Shown here in pieces: positions 17,282 through 25,731 of a DNA stretch of 64,000 nucleotides. This DNA comes from Dorea_D sp963559605 (GTDB taxonomy: Bacteria; Bacillota; Clostridia; Lachnospirales; Lachnospiraceae). The first letter of the stretch is position 1, and every line of letters starts with the position of its first letter. Where the stretch lies: positions 20,617-84,616 of the forward strand of contig CAUWLL010000007.1 of the NCBI GenBank assembly GCA_963559605.1. Reading direction: 5' to 3'. The position numbers and the translations under genes were made by a program. Under the pieces are notes generated by a model. The model did no database searches. It was given only the letters and a program-made list of their open reading frames with translations, and was not told the origin of the DNA.

Positions 17282-20200
17282 GACTGCTCCTCCTCTGCCT
17301 GCATAGCCTGAATGGCTTCTTCCATACTCATCTTTCCAATCTCCCGGTAACGGTACCCGGGTATCTTTGTATCAAAGCCACACACATGACGGTAACTGCA
17401 ATAATCACACCCGCTTTCCTGTCCTCTTCGGTATGGATTTGCAGATACCTCTCCGTCGAGAATCTGTTCCCTTGTCTTTTCTATCTTCCCGACGGCATAG
17501 TTCATCATCGTCTCGAAGGCTTCTGAAGACACTGCCTTGGAAGTTTTAGAAAGACTTCCATCTTTATTATACTTCACCGGAATGACCGCCGACTCTCCGC
17601 TCATACAATGATCCAGATGGTTCAGCACCTCATCTTTCAAATGAATGATCCCATCCGGCTTCAACTCTTTTAACACTGCTTCTTCCACCTGTTCCTGTGG
17701 CTGCTTCTCTACCAACGGCTCGTTGATCCGGTAATAGAATACCCCGGCAGGGACAACTTCCTTATCCGCGTGTCGTTTCTCTTGATCCTTCACCGCCGCG
17801 TCCATATACACCATAAGCTGTAGCTGTAATCCATGATACAAGGCAGATATGTCAAACGCCTTATTTCCCGTCTTGTAATCCAACACTTTTACATAGATTT
17901 TATCGCCATCCTCACAAGTATCTACCCGGTCGATCTTACCATTTCCAAAGCGGAGCTCATACGCACCCGGCTTAAAATCTCCGGCTTCCAGCTGTTTCGT
18001 AAGCGCCCACACCGTACAGGTCAGCATCCGCTTCATGCGGACGATCATATATTCATTGCGCGCAGAACTGTAAAGCACAGAGTTTCCGTAATCTGTGACT
18101 GCCTCCTCCACACTTTCTTCAATATACTGCGCCCGCATTTGCGACGTCAAGGACGTCCAGCTCTCGTTACTTCTCTCCACCTTTCTTCCAAACCGCTCCA
18201 ACGCCAGATGGCAGACATTTCCCAGATCCATCGCCTGAAAATCATATTCCTGCCGTTCCCGAAGTTCCAGTCCGTAAGTCAAAAAGTGTGCAAATGCACA
18301 GACGCAGAAACGCTCCATACGGGTAATACTTTTTTCAAATTCTGCCCCATACAGCTTTTCTGCCACTGCCTGCGTAAGCTGAGCCGACGGTTTCTTATAA
18401 TATCCTGCCTGCAAAAATCTTTCTATTTTCTCCTGCCACTTGGGAGAGCTTCTATACCAGCTATAAAGCTCACACCAGATTTCGTCTAAAGTATTACTCT
18501 GAAATCCCCGGATCAGATACTCCATTCCCATCGTTTCTGTAAGCTCCCTAGCAGTCAGCCATTTTTTCTCTTCATCTTCCGTCACAATCTGAGGATACAG
18601 CTTCTGCAAGTCCTGTACCAGATAGGACGGACGGATACTTTTTCCGTCAGAAGATACCTTGCTATAATAAATATCCAGTTTTTCCGAGGGTTTCGTCAGA
18701 TTCATATACAGATAAAATTTCTGTACATAAGCTTTTTCCTTTCCCCCTGACGATAATGCCAGCTTTTCTTTGCTGAATTTTTCCCGGTCACGTTCGGACA
18801 ATAATCCGGTGCGAAGCAAAGAACCCGGAAGATACACATCGTTAGCCCCCACGAACAAGAGCGCTTTTATGTCTTTCAGTCTTGTTCTCTCCATGTCTCC
18901 CACAACCACCTGGTCGGCTCCCGGAGGAATCACACCCACTCTTGCTTCCTCAAGTCCTGCATCCAGAAGTTTACAGTATTCGTTCAAACTGACTGCTTCA
19001 TCCCCCAGAAGTTCCACAAATTTATCAAACAACTCAATCACGATCCGATAAATCTGCGCATACTCTTTGGCAAGGGCAAGTTCTCCGGAGGCTTTAAACT
19101 TCTCCTCCTGCGCGGCAAGACGCACTTGCAGATTCTCCCGCACCATAAATTCATAAACGGCAACGGTAATGTCCCGCACAGTCTTCTTCCTCTGTTTCAG
19201 TACAAACATCAGCGCATCTACTTTTTCCACCAATTCCACACGGCAGTGGTTCAGCCGTTCCAGCTCTTCCTCTTTCATTCCCTTCAAACGACGTACCCAT
19301 TTTTCCTGCCAGCGTTTATACCCTTTGATCCCCACACCGATGACGTAATTTTCCAGCTCATCTGTCTGCTCATAGGTAAATCCCGCAAGATTGGTCCTCA
19401 AAAACCGAAAGACACTCTCATAAGTAAAATTCTGTTCTGCCATATTCAAAAGGCTTCTCAGATACTCCACAAAAGAATTTAAAAGAATGCTTCTCTTGTG
19501 ATCCATAAATACCGGAATTTCATACTCTACAGCCGCCTGTTTCAGATAATCTCCATAGACCTCCATATCACTTACAATAACGCCAATGTCCCGACACCGG
19601 AACCCCTCCTTCCGCAGAAGGCGGCGGACATTTCCCATGGCATCGTAAGCTTCTTCCTTCGGATTTCTGGCAACATGGAGCCGAATCGTCTCTGCGCTTT
19701 CATGCGTTGCATGTCCATACCGAAACAAATTTCTCTCCAAAAAAGCAAGTTCTTCGTTTTCCCGAAAACGATAAGGAACTTTCCCATACAGTTCCTCCGG
19801 CTCTTCTATCTCAATCTTCTCCTTCCTTGCAATGTCCACAAGAGACGTAACCATCTGCTTGCTCAGTCCGAAGAGCTGGTACGGATGCCGATATACATAC
19901 GGATTCTCCCGTTCATCCATGGTAACCGTTACCACCACTTCCCGACATTGTTTCAAAAGCTCTGCAAGCAAACGGTTCTGCACCGGAGTAAATCCTGTGA
20001 ATCCATCCAGTACAACTGTACTGTTTTTCAAAAGCTCTGACTGCGTGACTACGCGGCTTAACACATCCAGAAGCTCCTCTTTTGTAATATATTTTTCTTC
20101 CAGATATTGTGTAAACGCTTCGTATAACAATTTAATATCCTGTAATTTATAATAAAGTCTGGAGGTCTCTCCCACAGACTCCATCACTCTTTCCAACTCT

Positions 20201-20610
20201 TCACTTCCAATATCATACTGGACAAACTCGGAAATGACGGACTTTACTTCACTGATATACCCAAGCTTCTTCATATTGCCCCGCAGAACTTTCAAGTCCT
20301 TCTCACAATTCCCTGCAATTTTCCTGAGGATCAAGTTTTTTCCCTCATCATCCAGAACCGGCAACGCTCCTGCCCCGGTCTCTTCAAACACACGATAAGC
20401 AAGACGTGCAAAGCTAAGCACGTCGATATTCATAATGCCGCCCCGGTCATGCATGGTTACCAGATCTTTCTGTGTCTGCATGGTAAACTGCTCCGGCACT
20501 AATACGATATAATTTCTATCCGGATAACGGATAGACTGCTCGATAACATACCGATATAAAGAATGTGACTTTCCTGACCCCGATGGTCCGAATATAAATT
20601 TTAAAGGCAT
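17278..20610 (-). CDS. addB: AddAB helicase-nuclease subunit B
   Basis: The second AddAB subunit, 1110 aa. It has an N-terminal Walker A (FGPSGSGKS, about 7-15), a degenerate helicase body, and a C-terminal nuclease with VLDYKTGN. Cysteines for the iron-sulfur cluster are present: one in the RFCVCAFAHF region and three in CDYCSYRHVC near the C-terminus, as in B. subtilis AddB. AGGAGG precedes the ATG at 20610. No Chi-like site can be named by eye. Confidence 0.95.
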   Translation of the reverse strand: MPLKFIFGPSGSGKSHSLYRYVIEQSIRYPDRNYIVLVPEQFTMQTQKDLVTMHDRGGIMNIDVLSFARLAYRVFEETGAGALPVLDDEGKNLILRKIAGNCEKDLKVLRGNMKKLGYISEVKSVISEFVQYDIGSEELERVMESVGETSRLYYKLQDIKLLYEAFTQYLEEKYITKEELLDVLSRVVTQSELLKNSTVVLDGFTGFTPVQNRLLAELLKQCREVVVTVTMDERENPYVYRHPYQLFGLSKQMVTSLVDIARKEKIEIEEPEELYGKVPYRFRENEELAFLERNLFRYGHATHESAETIRLHVARNPKEEAYDAMGNVRRLLRKEGFRCRDIGVIVSDMEVYGDYLKQAAVEYEIPVFMDHKRSILLNSFVEYLRSLLNMAEQNFTYESVFRFLRTNLAGFTYEQTDELENYVIGVGIKGYKRWQEKWVRRLKGMKEEELERLNHCRVELVEKVDALMFVLKQRKKTVRDITVAVYEFMVRENLQVRLAAQEEKFKASGELALAKEYAQIYRIVIELFDKFVELLGDEAVSLNEYCKLLDAGLEEARVGVIPPGADQVVVGDMERTRLKDIKALLFVGANDVYLPGSLLRTGLLSERDREKFSKEKLALSSGGKEKAYVQKFYLYMNLTKPSEKLDIYYSKVSSDGKSIRPSYLVQDLQKLYPQIVTEDEEKKWLTARELTETMGMEYLIRGFQSNTLDEIWCELYSWYRSSPKWQEKIERFLQAGYYKKPSAQLTQAVAEKLYGAEFEKSITRMERFCVCAFAHFLTYGLELRERQEYDFQAMDLGNVCHLALERFGRKVERSNESWTSLTSQMRAQYIEESVEEAVTDYGNSVLYSSARNEYMIVRMKRMLTCTVWALTKQLEAGDFKPGAYELRFGNGKIDRVDTCEDGDKIYVKVLDYKTGNKAFDISALYHGLQLQLMVYMDAAVKDQEKRHADKEVVPAGVFYYRINEPLVEKQPQEQVEEAVLKELKPDGIIHLKDEVLNHLDHCMSGESAVIPVKYNKDGSLSKTSKAVSSEAFETMMNYAVGKIEKTREQILDGEVSANPYRRGQESGCDYCSYRHVCGFDTKIPGYRYREIGKMSMEEAIQAMQAEEEQS

Positions 20611-20661
20611 AGGGTTTTCCTCCTATGCCTTAGTATATCATACCTTAAAATGTTCTCCAAC

Positions 20662-21519
20662 TTATACACTTCTTAATTTTTCTACAAATTCATTGCTAAG
20701 TGTCAGCTTTGCCACGTAGAATACGTCTCCGGTCATATAGATCGTCCAGTCGTCCTCTACCTCCACCTGCAGCTCTCCTCCCGGCATATGTACCACGACT
20801 TTATTATTGGTCATGCCAAGTCTGTAAGCCACTCCTGCCGCCGCACAGGCGCCTGTTCCTGATGCCAACGTATATCCTGCGCCACGCTCATAAATTTCAA
20901 TCGCCAGATTCTCTTTATCGATCACCTTCATGATCTGTGTATTCACACGGTTCGGGAAATATCTTGCAATCTCTGCATAATCTCCGATCTTCGTTACCAA
21001 CGGTTTGGAAATCTCTTTCATCGGGATGACACAGTGCGGATTTCCGATATTCACACAGGTAACCGGATACAATGTCCTGCCAAAAACCATGTCTTCATTA
21101 ATGACCTCTCGGCGTTCCCCTGTCATAGGAATGTCGTCACTCCAAAAAGATAATTTTCCCATCGATACACGCAGACGGCTTCCGTCCTCATTCAAAAAAG
21201 TAACCTCTGTAGGACCGTTGCCTGTATATAATTTAAAGCTTTTTTTCTGAATATAAGATGCGTCTTTTAAATATTTCGCAAAGATACGCACACCGTTTCC
21301 ACTGGTTTCGGACTCGCTTCCGTCCGGATTCCATACTTTCACATGCATACCGTCATCTTTTAATATCGGACCTTCCAGCACACCGTCTGAACCAAGTCCT
21401 GCATTACGATCACAGATAATCTTTACATTCTCCGGCGTCAGCTCTAACTCATTTTTATTTGGATCAAATACTACATAATCGTTACCCAGTCCATGGTAAC
21501 GCTCTAATACGACTTTCAT
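20662..21519 (-). CDS. dapF: Diaminopimelate epimerase family protein lacking both catalytic cysteines
   Basis: By overall sequence this is DapF, which converts LL- to meso-diaminopimelate for lysine and peptidoglycan. The 285-aa product aligns along its full length: HGLGNDY, NPDGSE, GNPHC, YERGAG and MTGDV are all there. However, the two catalytic cysteines, expected in the CGNG and ACGTGA motifs, are serines here (TSGNGVR, Ser73; LASGTGA, Ser220). DapF uses a Cys-Cys acid/base pair, so the reaction or substrate may differ, or a Ser-based variant may be at work. It lies after addB-addA and hflX without a lysine operon. GGAGG precedes the ATG. Confidence 0.8.
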   Translation of the reverse strand: MKVVLERYHGLGNDYVVFDPNKNELELTPENVKIICDRNAGLGSDGVLEGPILKDDGMHVKVWNPDGSESETSGNGVRIFAKYLKDASYIQKKSFKLYTGNGPTEVTFLNEDGSRLRVSMGKLSFWSDDIPMTGERREVINEDMVFGRTLYPVTCVNIGNPHCVIPMKEISKPLVTKIGDYAEIARYFPNRVNTQIMKVIDKENLAIEIYERGAGYTLASGTGACAAAGVAYRLGMTNNKVVVHMPGGELQVEVEDDWTIYMTGDVFYVAKLTLSNEFVEKLRSV

Positions 21520-21598
21520 AATCTACCTCCGATCATTGCGGAACTGCTTATTATACCTTTCTTATCATAACAGGCATCTATTTCCATTTCAAGAAGAT

Positions 21599-22834
21599 TT
21601 ACACTTTATGAAAAATTTCTGCCGGAACATATGCCCTCACAAAGATGCCATCCTCTCTGTATTCCTCCGCTTCCAGTTCGCCGTACTTACGGATTGTCTG
21701 TATCTTTGCAGCGTCGCTGTAGGGATATGTTTTCTCGAGAAAAACTTTCCGCTCCCTTAATACCGCCTCGATCGTCTTCGTAAGTTCTTCCAGTCCACTG
21801 CCTGTCTTAGCGGAAATCTGCACCGTATAATCCGCCTTAAAATCACGGATCACCGGTACACGTTCCAATTTATCCTGCTTATTAAATACGGTAATGACAG
21901 GTTTATCTTTCACACCCAGGTTAGAGAGCGTCTCATAAACCGTATACATCTGAGCATCCATCTGCGGACTGGAAACATCCACCACATGAAGGATCAGGTC
22001 TGCATACTTCGCCTCCTCCAACGTACTTTTAAATGCCTCGATCAGGTGATGGGGCAGCTTCTTAATAAAACCTACCGTATCTGTCAGCAAGATTTCCTGT
22101 CCCTTAGAAAGAACCAGACTTCTTGTGGTCGGATCTAAGGTGGCAAACAACTTATCTTCCGCTAAAATACCGGCTCCGGTCAGTGTATTGAGCAATGTGG
22201 ATTTCCCTGCGTTCGTATAACCTACGATCGCCGCTACGGGAACCTGATTTTTACTTCGTCTCTCCCTCGTAACCTTCCGGTGTCTCTTTACTTCTTTCAG
22301 CTCCCGGTTCAGCTGTGCAATACGGTTCTTAATAAGACGCCTGTCCATCTCCAGTTTTTTCTCTCCCGGCCCTCTTGTACCGATGCCTCCGCCAAGTCTT
22401 GAAAGAGCGGTACCAAACCCGGTCAATCTGGTCTGCCTATATTTCAGCTGCGCCAGTTCCACCTGTATCTTTCCCTCTCCTGTAGAAGCTCTTGAAGCGA
22501 AAATATCCAGAATGACGAGTGTTCTGTCCATAACCTTCACATCCAGCTCATCCTGTAGATTCTTCATCTGCACCGGAGATAATTCGTCATCACAAATAAT
22601 ACCTGTTGCGTCCAATTCCCACAACAGGTCTTTGATCTCCTCCATCTTTCCTTTTCCCACATAAGTACCTGGATGCGGCTGCTCCCTGCTCTGTATCACA
22701 TACCCTACAGTTTCTGCTCCCGCGGTCTGCGCCAGTTCTGACAGTTCCTTTAAAGAATCTTCTGTGTCGTCCTGCCCCGGAAGGCTGACCCCCACAAGAA
22801 GCACCCTTTCTGCCGTTTCTTTTAATTCTATCAT
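21599..22834 (-). CDS. hflX: GTPase HflX
   Basis: A ribosome-associated GTPase that splits stalled ribosomes under stress. The 411-aa product has the N-terminal HflX domain, a coiled-coil RxGGxGTRGPGEKKLE region, then the G domain with G1 GYTNAGKST (about 206-214), G3 DTVGF and G4 NKQDKL, and a short C-terminal domain. It follows the TPR lipoprotein gene by 18 bases and may share a transcript with it and the metal ATPase gene. Confidence 0.95.
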   Translation of the reverse strand: MIELKETAERVLLVGVSLPGQDDTEDSLKELSELAQTAGAETVGYVIQSREQPHPGTYVGKGKMEEIKDLLWELDATGIICDDELSPVQMKNLQDELDVKVMDRTLVILDIFASRASTGEGKIQVELAQLKYRQTRLTGFGTALSRLGGGIGTRGPGEKKLEMDRRLIKNRIAQLNRELKEVKRHRKVTRERRSKNQVPVAAIVGYTNAGKSTLLNTLTGAGILAEDKLFATLDPTTRSLVLSKGQEILLTDTVGFIKKLPHHLIEAFKSTLEEAKYADLILHVVDVSSPQMDAQMYTVYETLSNLGVKDKPVITVFNKQDKLERVPVIRDFKADYTVQISAKTGSGLEELTKTIEAVLRERKVFLEKTYPYSDAAKIQTIRKYGELEAEEYREDGIFVRAYVPAEIFHKV

Positions 22835-22852
22835 AGACTCCCCTTTTTCTTC

Positions 22853-23377
22853 TTACCTCGTCTCCAAAAACTCCTGCTCCTTCAAAGCCTGCTTGTCGTC
22901 GGGATACTTTTCTATATATTTCTCCAGACGCTCTCTTGCTTCCTCCCAATTCTTTGCTCCCTCATAAGAAACAATGAGATTGTACTCAATCTCCTGGAGC
23001 AGCTCCTTACTGTTCTTCTCATCTTCCAGCGCTTCTTTATAATACTTGACAGCCTTCTTATAATTCCCAAGCTCCAGTTCACAGCTTCCCAGCAGATTGC
23101 AAAGTGTACCGTTCTTCTTACTGCCTTCTTTAACTGCATTTGCAAGCGCATCTTTTGCGCCCTCGTAATCTTGCTGCTCCCATAGCGCGATTCCAAGCCC
23201 GCGATATGCGTCCGCTGTATGCTTCTCTTTTTTTACAGACTGCTTAAAACTTGCCTCTGCCTCTTTATACTTCCCAGCTTCTAACTGCTCTATACCCTCT
23301 TCATACGGATTGCTTCCGCAACCGGATAAGAAAAGTGCCGCCAGAAGAAGCACCGGTATCATCCGAAATTTTCTCAT
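22853..23377 (-). CDS. TPR-repeat lipoprotein
   Basis: A 174-aa secreted lipoprotein. The N-terminus has a hydrophobic segment and a lipobox LFLSGC (Cys near 20), followed by four or five tetratricopeptide helix pairs (YEEGIEQLEAGKYKEAEASF, AYRGLGIALWEQQDYEGAKDA and similar, about 25-165). It is probably anchored outside the membrane and binds a partner protein; none can be named. The AGGAGG ribosome site overlaps the stop of the upstream ATPase gene, so the two are translationally close. Confidence 0.85.
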   Translation of the reverse strand: MRKFRMIPVLLLAALFLSGCGSNPYEEGIEQLEAGKYKEAEASFKQSVKKEKHTADAYRGLGIALWEQQDYEGAKDALANAVKEGSKKNGTLCNLLGSCELELGNYKKAVKYYKEALEDEKNSKELLQEIEYNLIVSYEGAKNWEEARERLEKYIEKYPDDKQALKEQEFLETR

Positions 23378-23385
23378 ATTTCCTC

Positions 23386-25248
23386 CTAAGCTTTAAATTT
23401 CACTACCCATACAGCATTTAACACTGCCGCAAATACTACGCCCACCTCGGCGATGATCGCTTCCCACATTCCAAAATATCCGATCACTGCCAATACCAGG
23501 ATCATAACTTTTATTACCATGGCAAATGTAATGTTCTGACTCACCACACGAAGCGTCTCTTTGGCAATCCGAATGGCGTCTACAATTTTAGGAAGTTCGT
23601 CTTCCATTAAAACAATATCCGCCGCTTCGATAGCCGCCGCCGAACCTAACGCACCCATGGCTATACCGACGTCTGCCCTCGCCAGTATGGGCGCGTCATT
23701 GACGCCGTCACCGACACAGACTAACCGTTCCATGTCATCTTGTACGACCAGAAAATCCTCCAGCTGTTCCAGTTTATCTGCCGGCATCAGTTCCGTGTAC
23801 GCATAATCCATGTCCAGCTCCCGAGCCACATCCATTCCCGCAGCTTCCGTATCTCCCGTAAGCATGACCAGTACGCCATGACATTTTTCTTTCAAGTATT
23901 TGAGCGTCCACTTGGCATCTTCCTTGATGACATCAGAAATCAAAATATATCCCGCATATTGATTTGCCACGGCAACATATACTACGGTTCCGGCAGTATA
24001 GACCTCTTCTGCCTCAACACCATATCGGCTCATCATACGATAATTGCCGACATAAACCTTTTTCCCCCCATACATGGCGCTGATCCCATATCCCGGAATT
24101 TCTTTCACACGGTATACCGCAGACTTATCGATCGCTCCTTCATAGACCTGTAAAAGCGTCTGTGCAATGGGATGATTCGAATAGCTTTCCGCATGTGCGG
24201 CAATTTTAAGCAGTTCTTTCTCTTCCATCCCCACCGGATGCACTTCCTGCACCGTAAATACGCCTTCCGTCAAAGTACCCGTCTTATCAAACACAAAAGT
24301 GTCCGCTTTTGATAAATCTTCCAGATAATTGGCTCCCTTAATAACAATCCCCTGTCTCGCCGCAGAAGCAAGACCGCCAAGAAACGCGATCGGAATAGAC
24401 ATAACAAGCCCACTTGGACAAGCCACGATTAAAAAAATGAGTCCGCGATAAATCCACGTATCCCAATTTCCATAGGAAAAAGAAAGTGGAGGATAAATCA
24501 TGACAAGAAATGCAAAGACAAACATTACCGGCGTGTAAACTCTGGAAAATTTGGACACAAAGGTTTCACTGTCTGATTTCTTATTCTGAGCCTCCTCTAC
24601 CATTTCCATAATCTTAGAAACCGTAGAATCACTGTACTCCTTCGTTACTTTCGCTACCAGCACACCACTTAAGTTAATACATCCACTGTAAATCCGATCG
24701 CCTGCAACAGCCTTTCTCGGAACGGGCTCACCGGTCACTGCCTTTGTATCGATCATAGAAGAGCCGCCCCTGACGACCGCATCCACCGGAATACGCTCCC
24801 CCGGCTTAATGACGATCACATCATTCCGTCTCAATTCTGCCGGGTCTACCTGTACCTCTTTGTCATTTATCTTTCTTGTGGCATACGGCGGACGGATGTC
24901 GACCATTTCCTCAATCGAACGTTTTGCACTATCCGTAGCATAAGACTCAAAGATTATTCCCAGCTCAAACAGAAGCATAACAAGTACGCCCTCAATATAT
25001 CTTCCTATACCAAACGCACCTACAGTAGCCAGCGTCATCAGCGTATATTCTGTCAAAAATCTCTTCTGCATAAATCGTTCGCAAAGATTTTTAAACACAT
25101 CATAACCGATGATCAAGTAAGCAATCAAAAACCATATGAACTTTATCCGGTCGTCCAGTGTATTATATGTAGTAATTATAATAGCACACACATATAGCAA
25201 TACGCCGGCTCCATAAATAATACTTCTCTTTTTCAATTGTGCTGTCAT
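23386..25248 (-). CDS. P1B-type metal-transporting ATPase with an atypical CPS motif
   Basis: A membrane ATPase of 620 aa expected to move a transition metal out of, or within, the cell. The actuator motif TGEPVP (about 172-177), phosphorylation motif DKTGT (Asp321), SNHPIA and GDGVNDAP are all intact. There is no N-terminal heavy-metal-binding domain. The metal-path motif in the sixth membrane segment reads CPS (277-279) instead of the usual CPC, which should change metal preference. The gene follows an ArsR-type repressor by 32 bases, so metal-induced expression is likely. The neighbouring CadA-like pump has the standard CPC. Confidence 0.88.
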   Translation of the reverse strand: MTAQLKKRSIIYGAGVLLYVCAIIITTYNTLDDRIKFIWFLIAYLIIGYDVFKNLCERFMQKRFLTEYTLMTLATVGAFGIGRYIEGVLVMLLFELGIIFESYATDSAKRSIEEMVDIRPPYATRKINDKEVQVDPAELRRNDVIVIKPGERIPVDAVVRGGSSMIDTKAVTGEPVPRKAVAGDRIYSGCINLSGVLVAKVTKEYSDSTVSKIMEMVEEAQNKKSDSETFVSKFSRVYTPVMFVFAFLVMIYPPLSFSYGNWDTWIYRGLIFLIVACPSGLVMSIPIAFLGGLASAARQGIVIKGANYLEDLSKADTFVFDKTGTLTEGVFTVQEVHPVGMEEKELLKIAAHAESYSNHPIAQTLLQVYEGAIDKSAVYRVKEIPGYGISAMYGGKKVYVGNYRMMSRYGVEAEEVYTAGTVVYVAVANQYAGYILISDVIKEDAKWTLKYLKEKCHGVLVMLTGDTEAAGMDVARELDMDYAYTELMPADKLEQLEDFLVVQDDMERLVCVGDGVNDAPILARADVGIAMGALGSAAAIEAADIVLMEDELPKIVDAIRIAKETLRVVSQNITFAMVIKVMILVLAVIGYFGMWEAIIAEVGVVFAAVLNAVWVVKFKA

Positions 25249-25280
25249 ATTCTTTTTCCTTTTTTGTAACTATATGCAAA

Positions 25281-25640
25281 TTATTCCGTTATATGCTCCA
25301 TTCCCTGACTGATGATGTTCTGAATATGCCCATCCGCCAGAGAATAATATACCGTTTTGCCTTCTCGTCTGTTTTTTACAAGCTTCATCTGTTTGAGTAT
25401 ACGTAATTGATGCGAAATTGCCGACTGCGTCATACCGAGCACTTCTGCAAGATCGCAGACACACATCTCTGCCTTTAAAAGCACACACAACAGCTTGATT
25501 CTTGTGGCGTCTCCGAAAACCTTATAAAAGTCCGCCAGTTCTTTGATCAGCTCTTCCTCCGGTATTTCTATTAAAACTTCTTTCACCTTCCCATCATGAA
25601 CATATACTTCCTCACAGCATTCCACTTCTAACTTTTTCAT
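25281..25640 (-). CDS. ArsR/SmtB family metal-responsive repressor
   Basis: A 119-aa winged-helix repressor. It contains two potential metal sites: an N-terminal Cys pair (8, 9) with CVCDL (Cys60, Cys62), as in CadC for Cd/Pb, and an alpha-5 site Asp103, His105, His116, Glu119 with exactly the spacing of the SmtB zinc site. The recognition helix is MTQSAISHQLRILKQ. It lies between two P1B ATPase genes on the same strand and probably controls both. AAGGAAGG precedes the ATG. A perfect palindrome spans its own promoter (25687-25721). Confidence 0.93.
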   Translation of the reverse strand: MKKLEVECCEEVYVHDGKVKEVLIEIPEEELIKELADFYKVFGDATRIKLLCVLLKAEMCVCDLAEVLGMTQSAISHQLRILKQMKLVKNRREGKTVYYSLADGHIQNIISQGMEHITE

Positions 25641-25682
25641 ACATCCTTCCTTTCGACTGTACTTATATCAGTCTATCTATTA

Positions 25683-25721
25683 ATTATGCCAAATGGCGAA
25701 AAGTATTTCAACCATTTGGCA
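25683..25721 (-). promoter_or_regulatory. Promoter of the ArsR-ATPase operon with an overlapping inverted repeat
   Basis: On the minus strand TTGAAA (25706-25711), 17 bp, CATAAT (25683-25688). A perfect 10-bp inverted repeat, TGCCAAATGG (25687-25696) and CCATTTGGCA (25712-25721), flanks the -35 and spacer. It could instead serve as a terminator for the CadA-like gene ending at 25732, but there is no T-run, so an operator is more likely. It differs from the ATATGAA-type operator at 28072. Confidence 0.6.
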
Positions 25722-25731
25722 CAAAAATCAA

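Noticed and set aside
25687..25721. The TGCCAAATGG palindrome as a terminator of the CadA-like gene
   Set aside because: It lacks a T-run on the minus strand and overlaps a good -35/-10 pair, so an operator is the better reading, though not proven.
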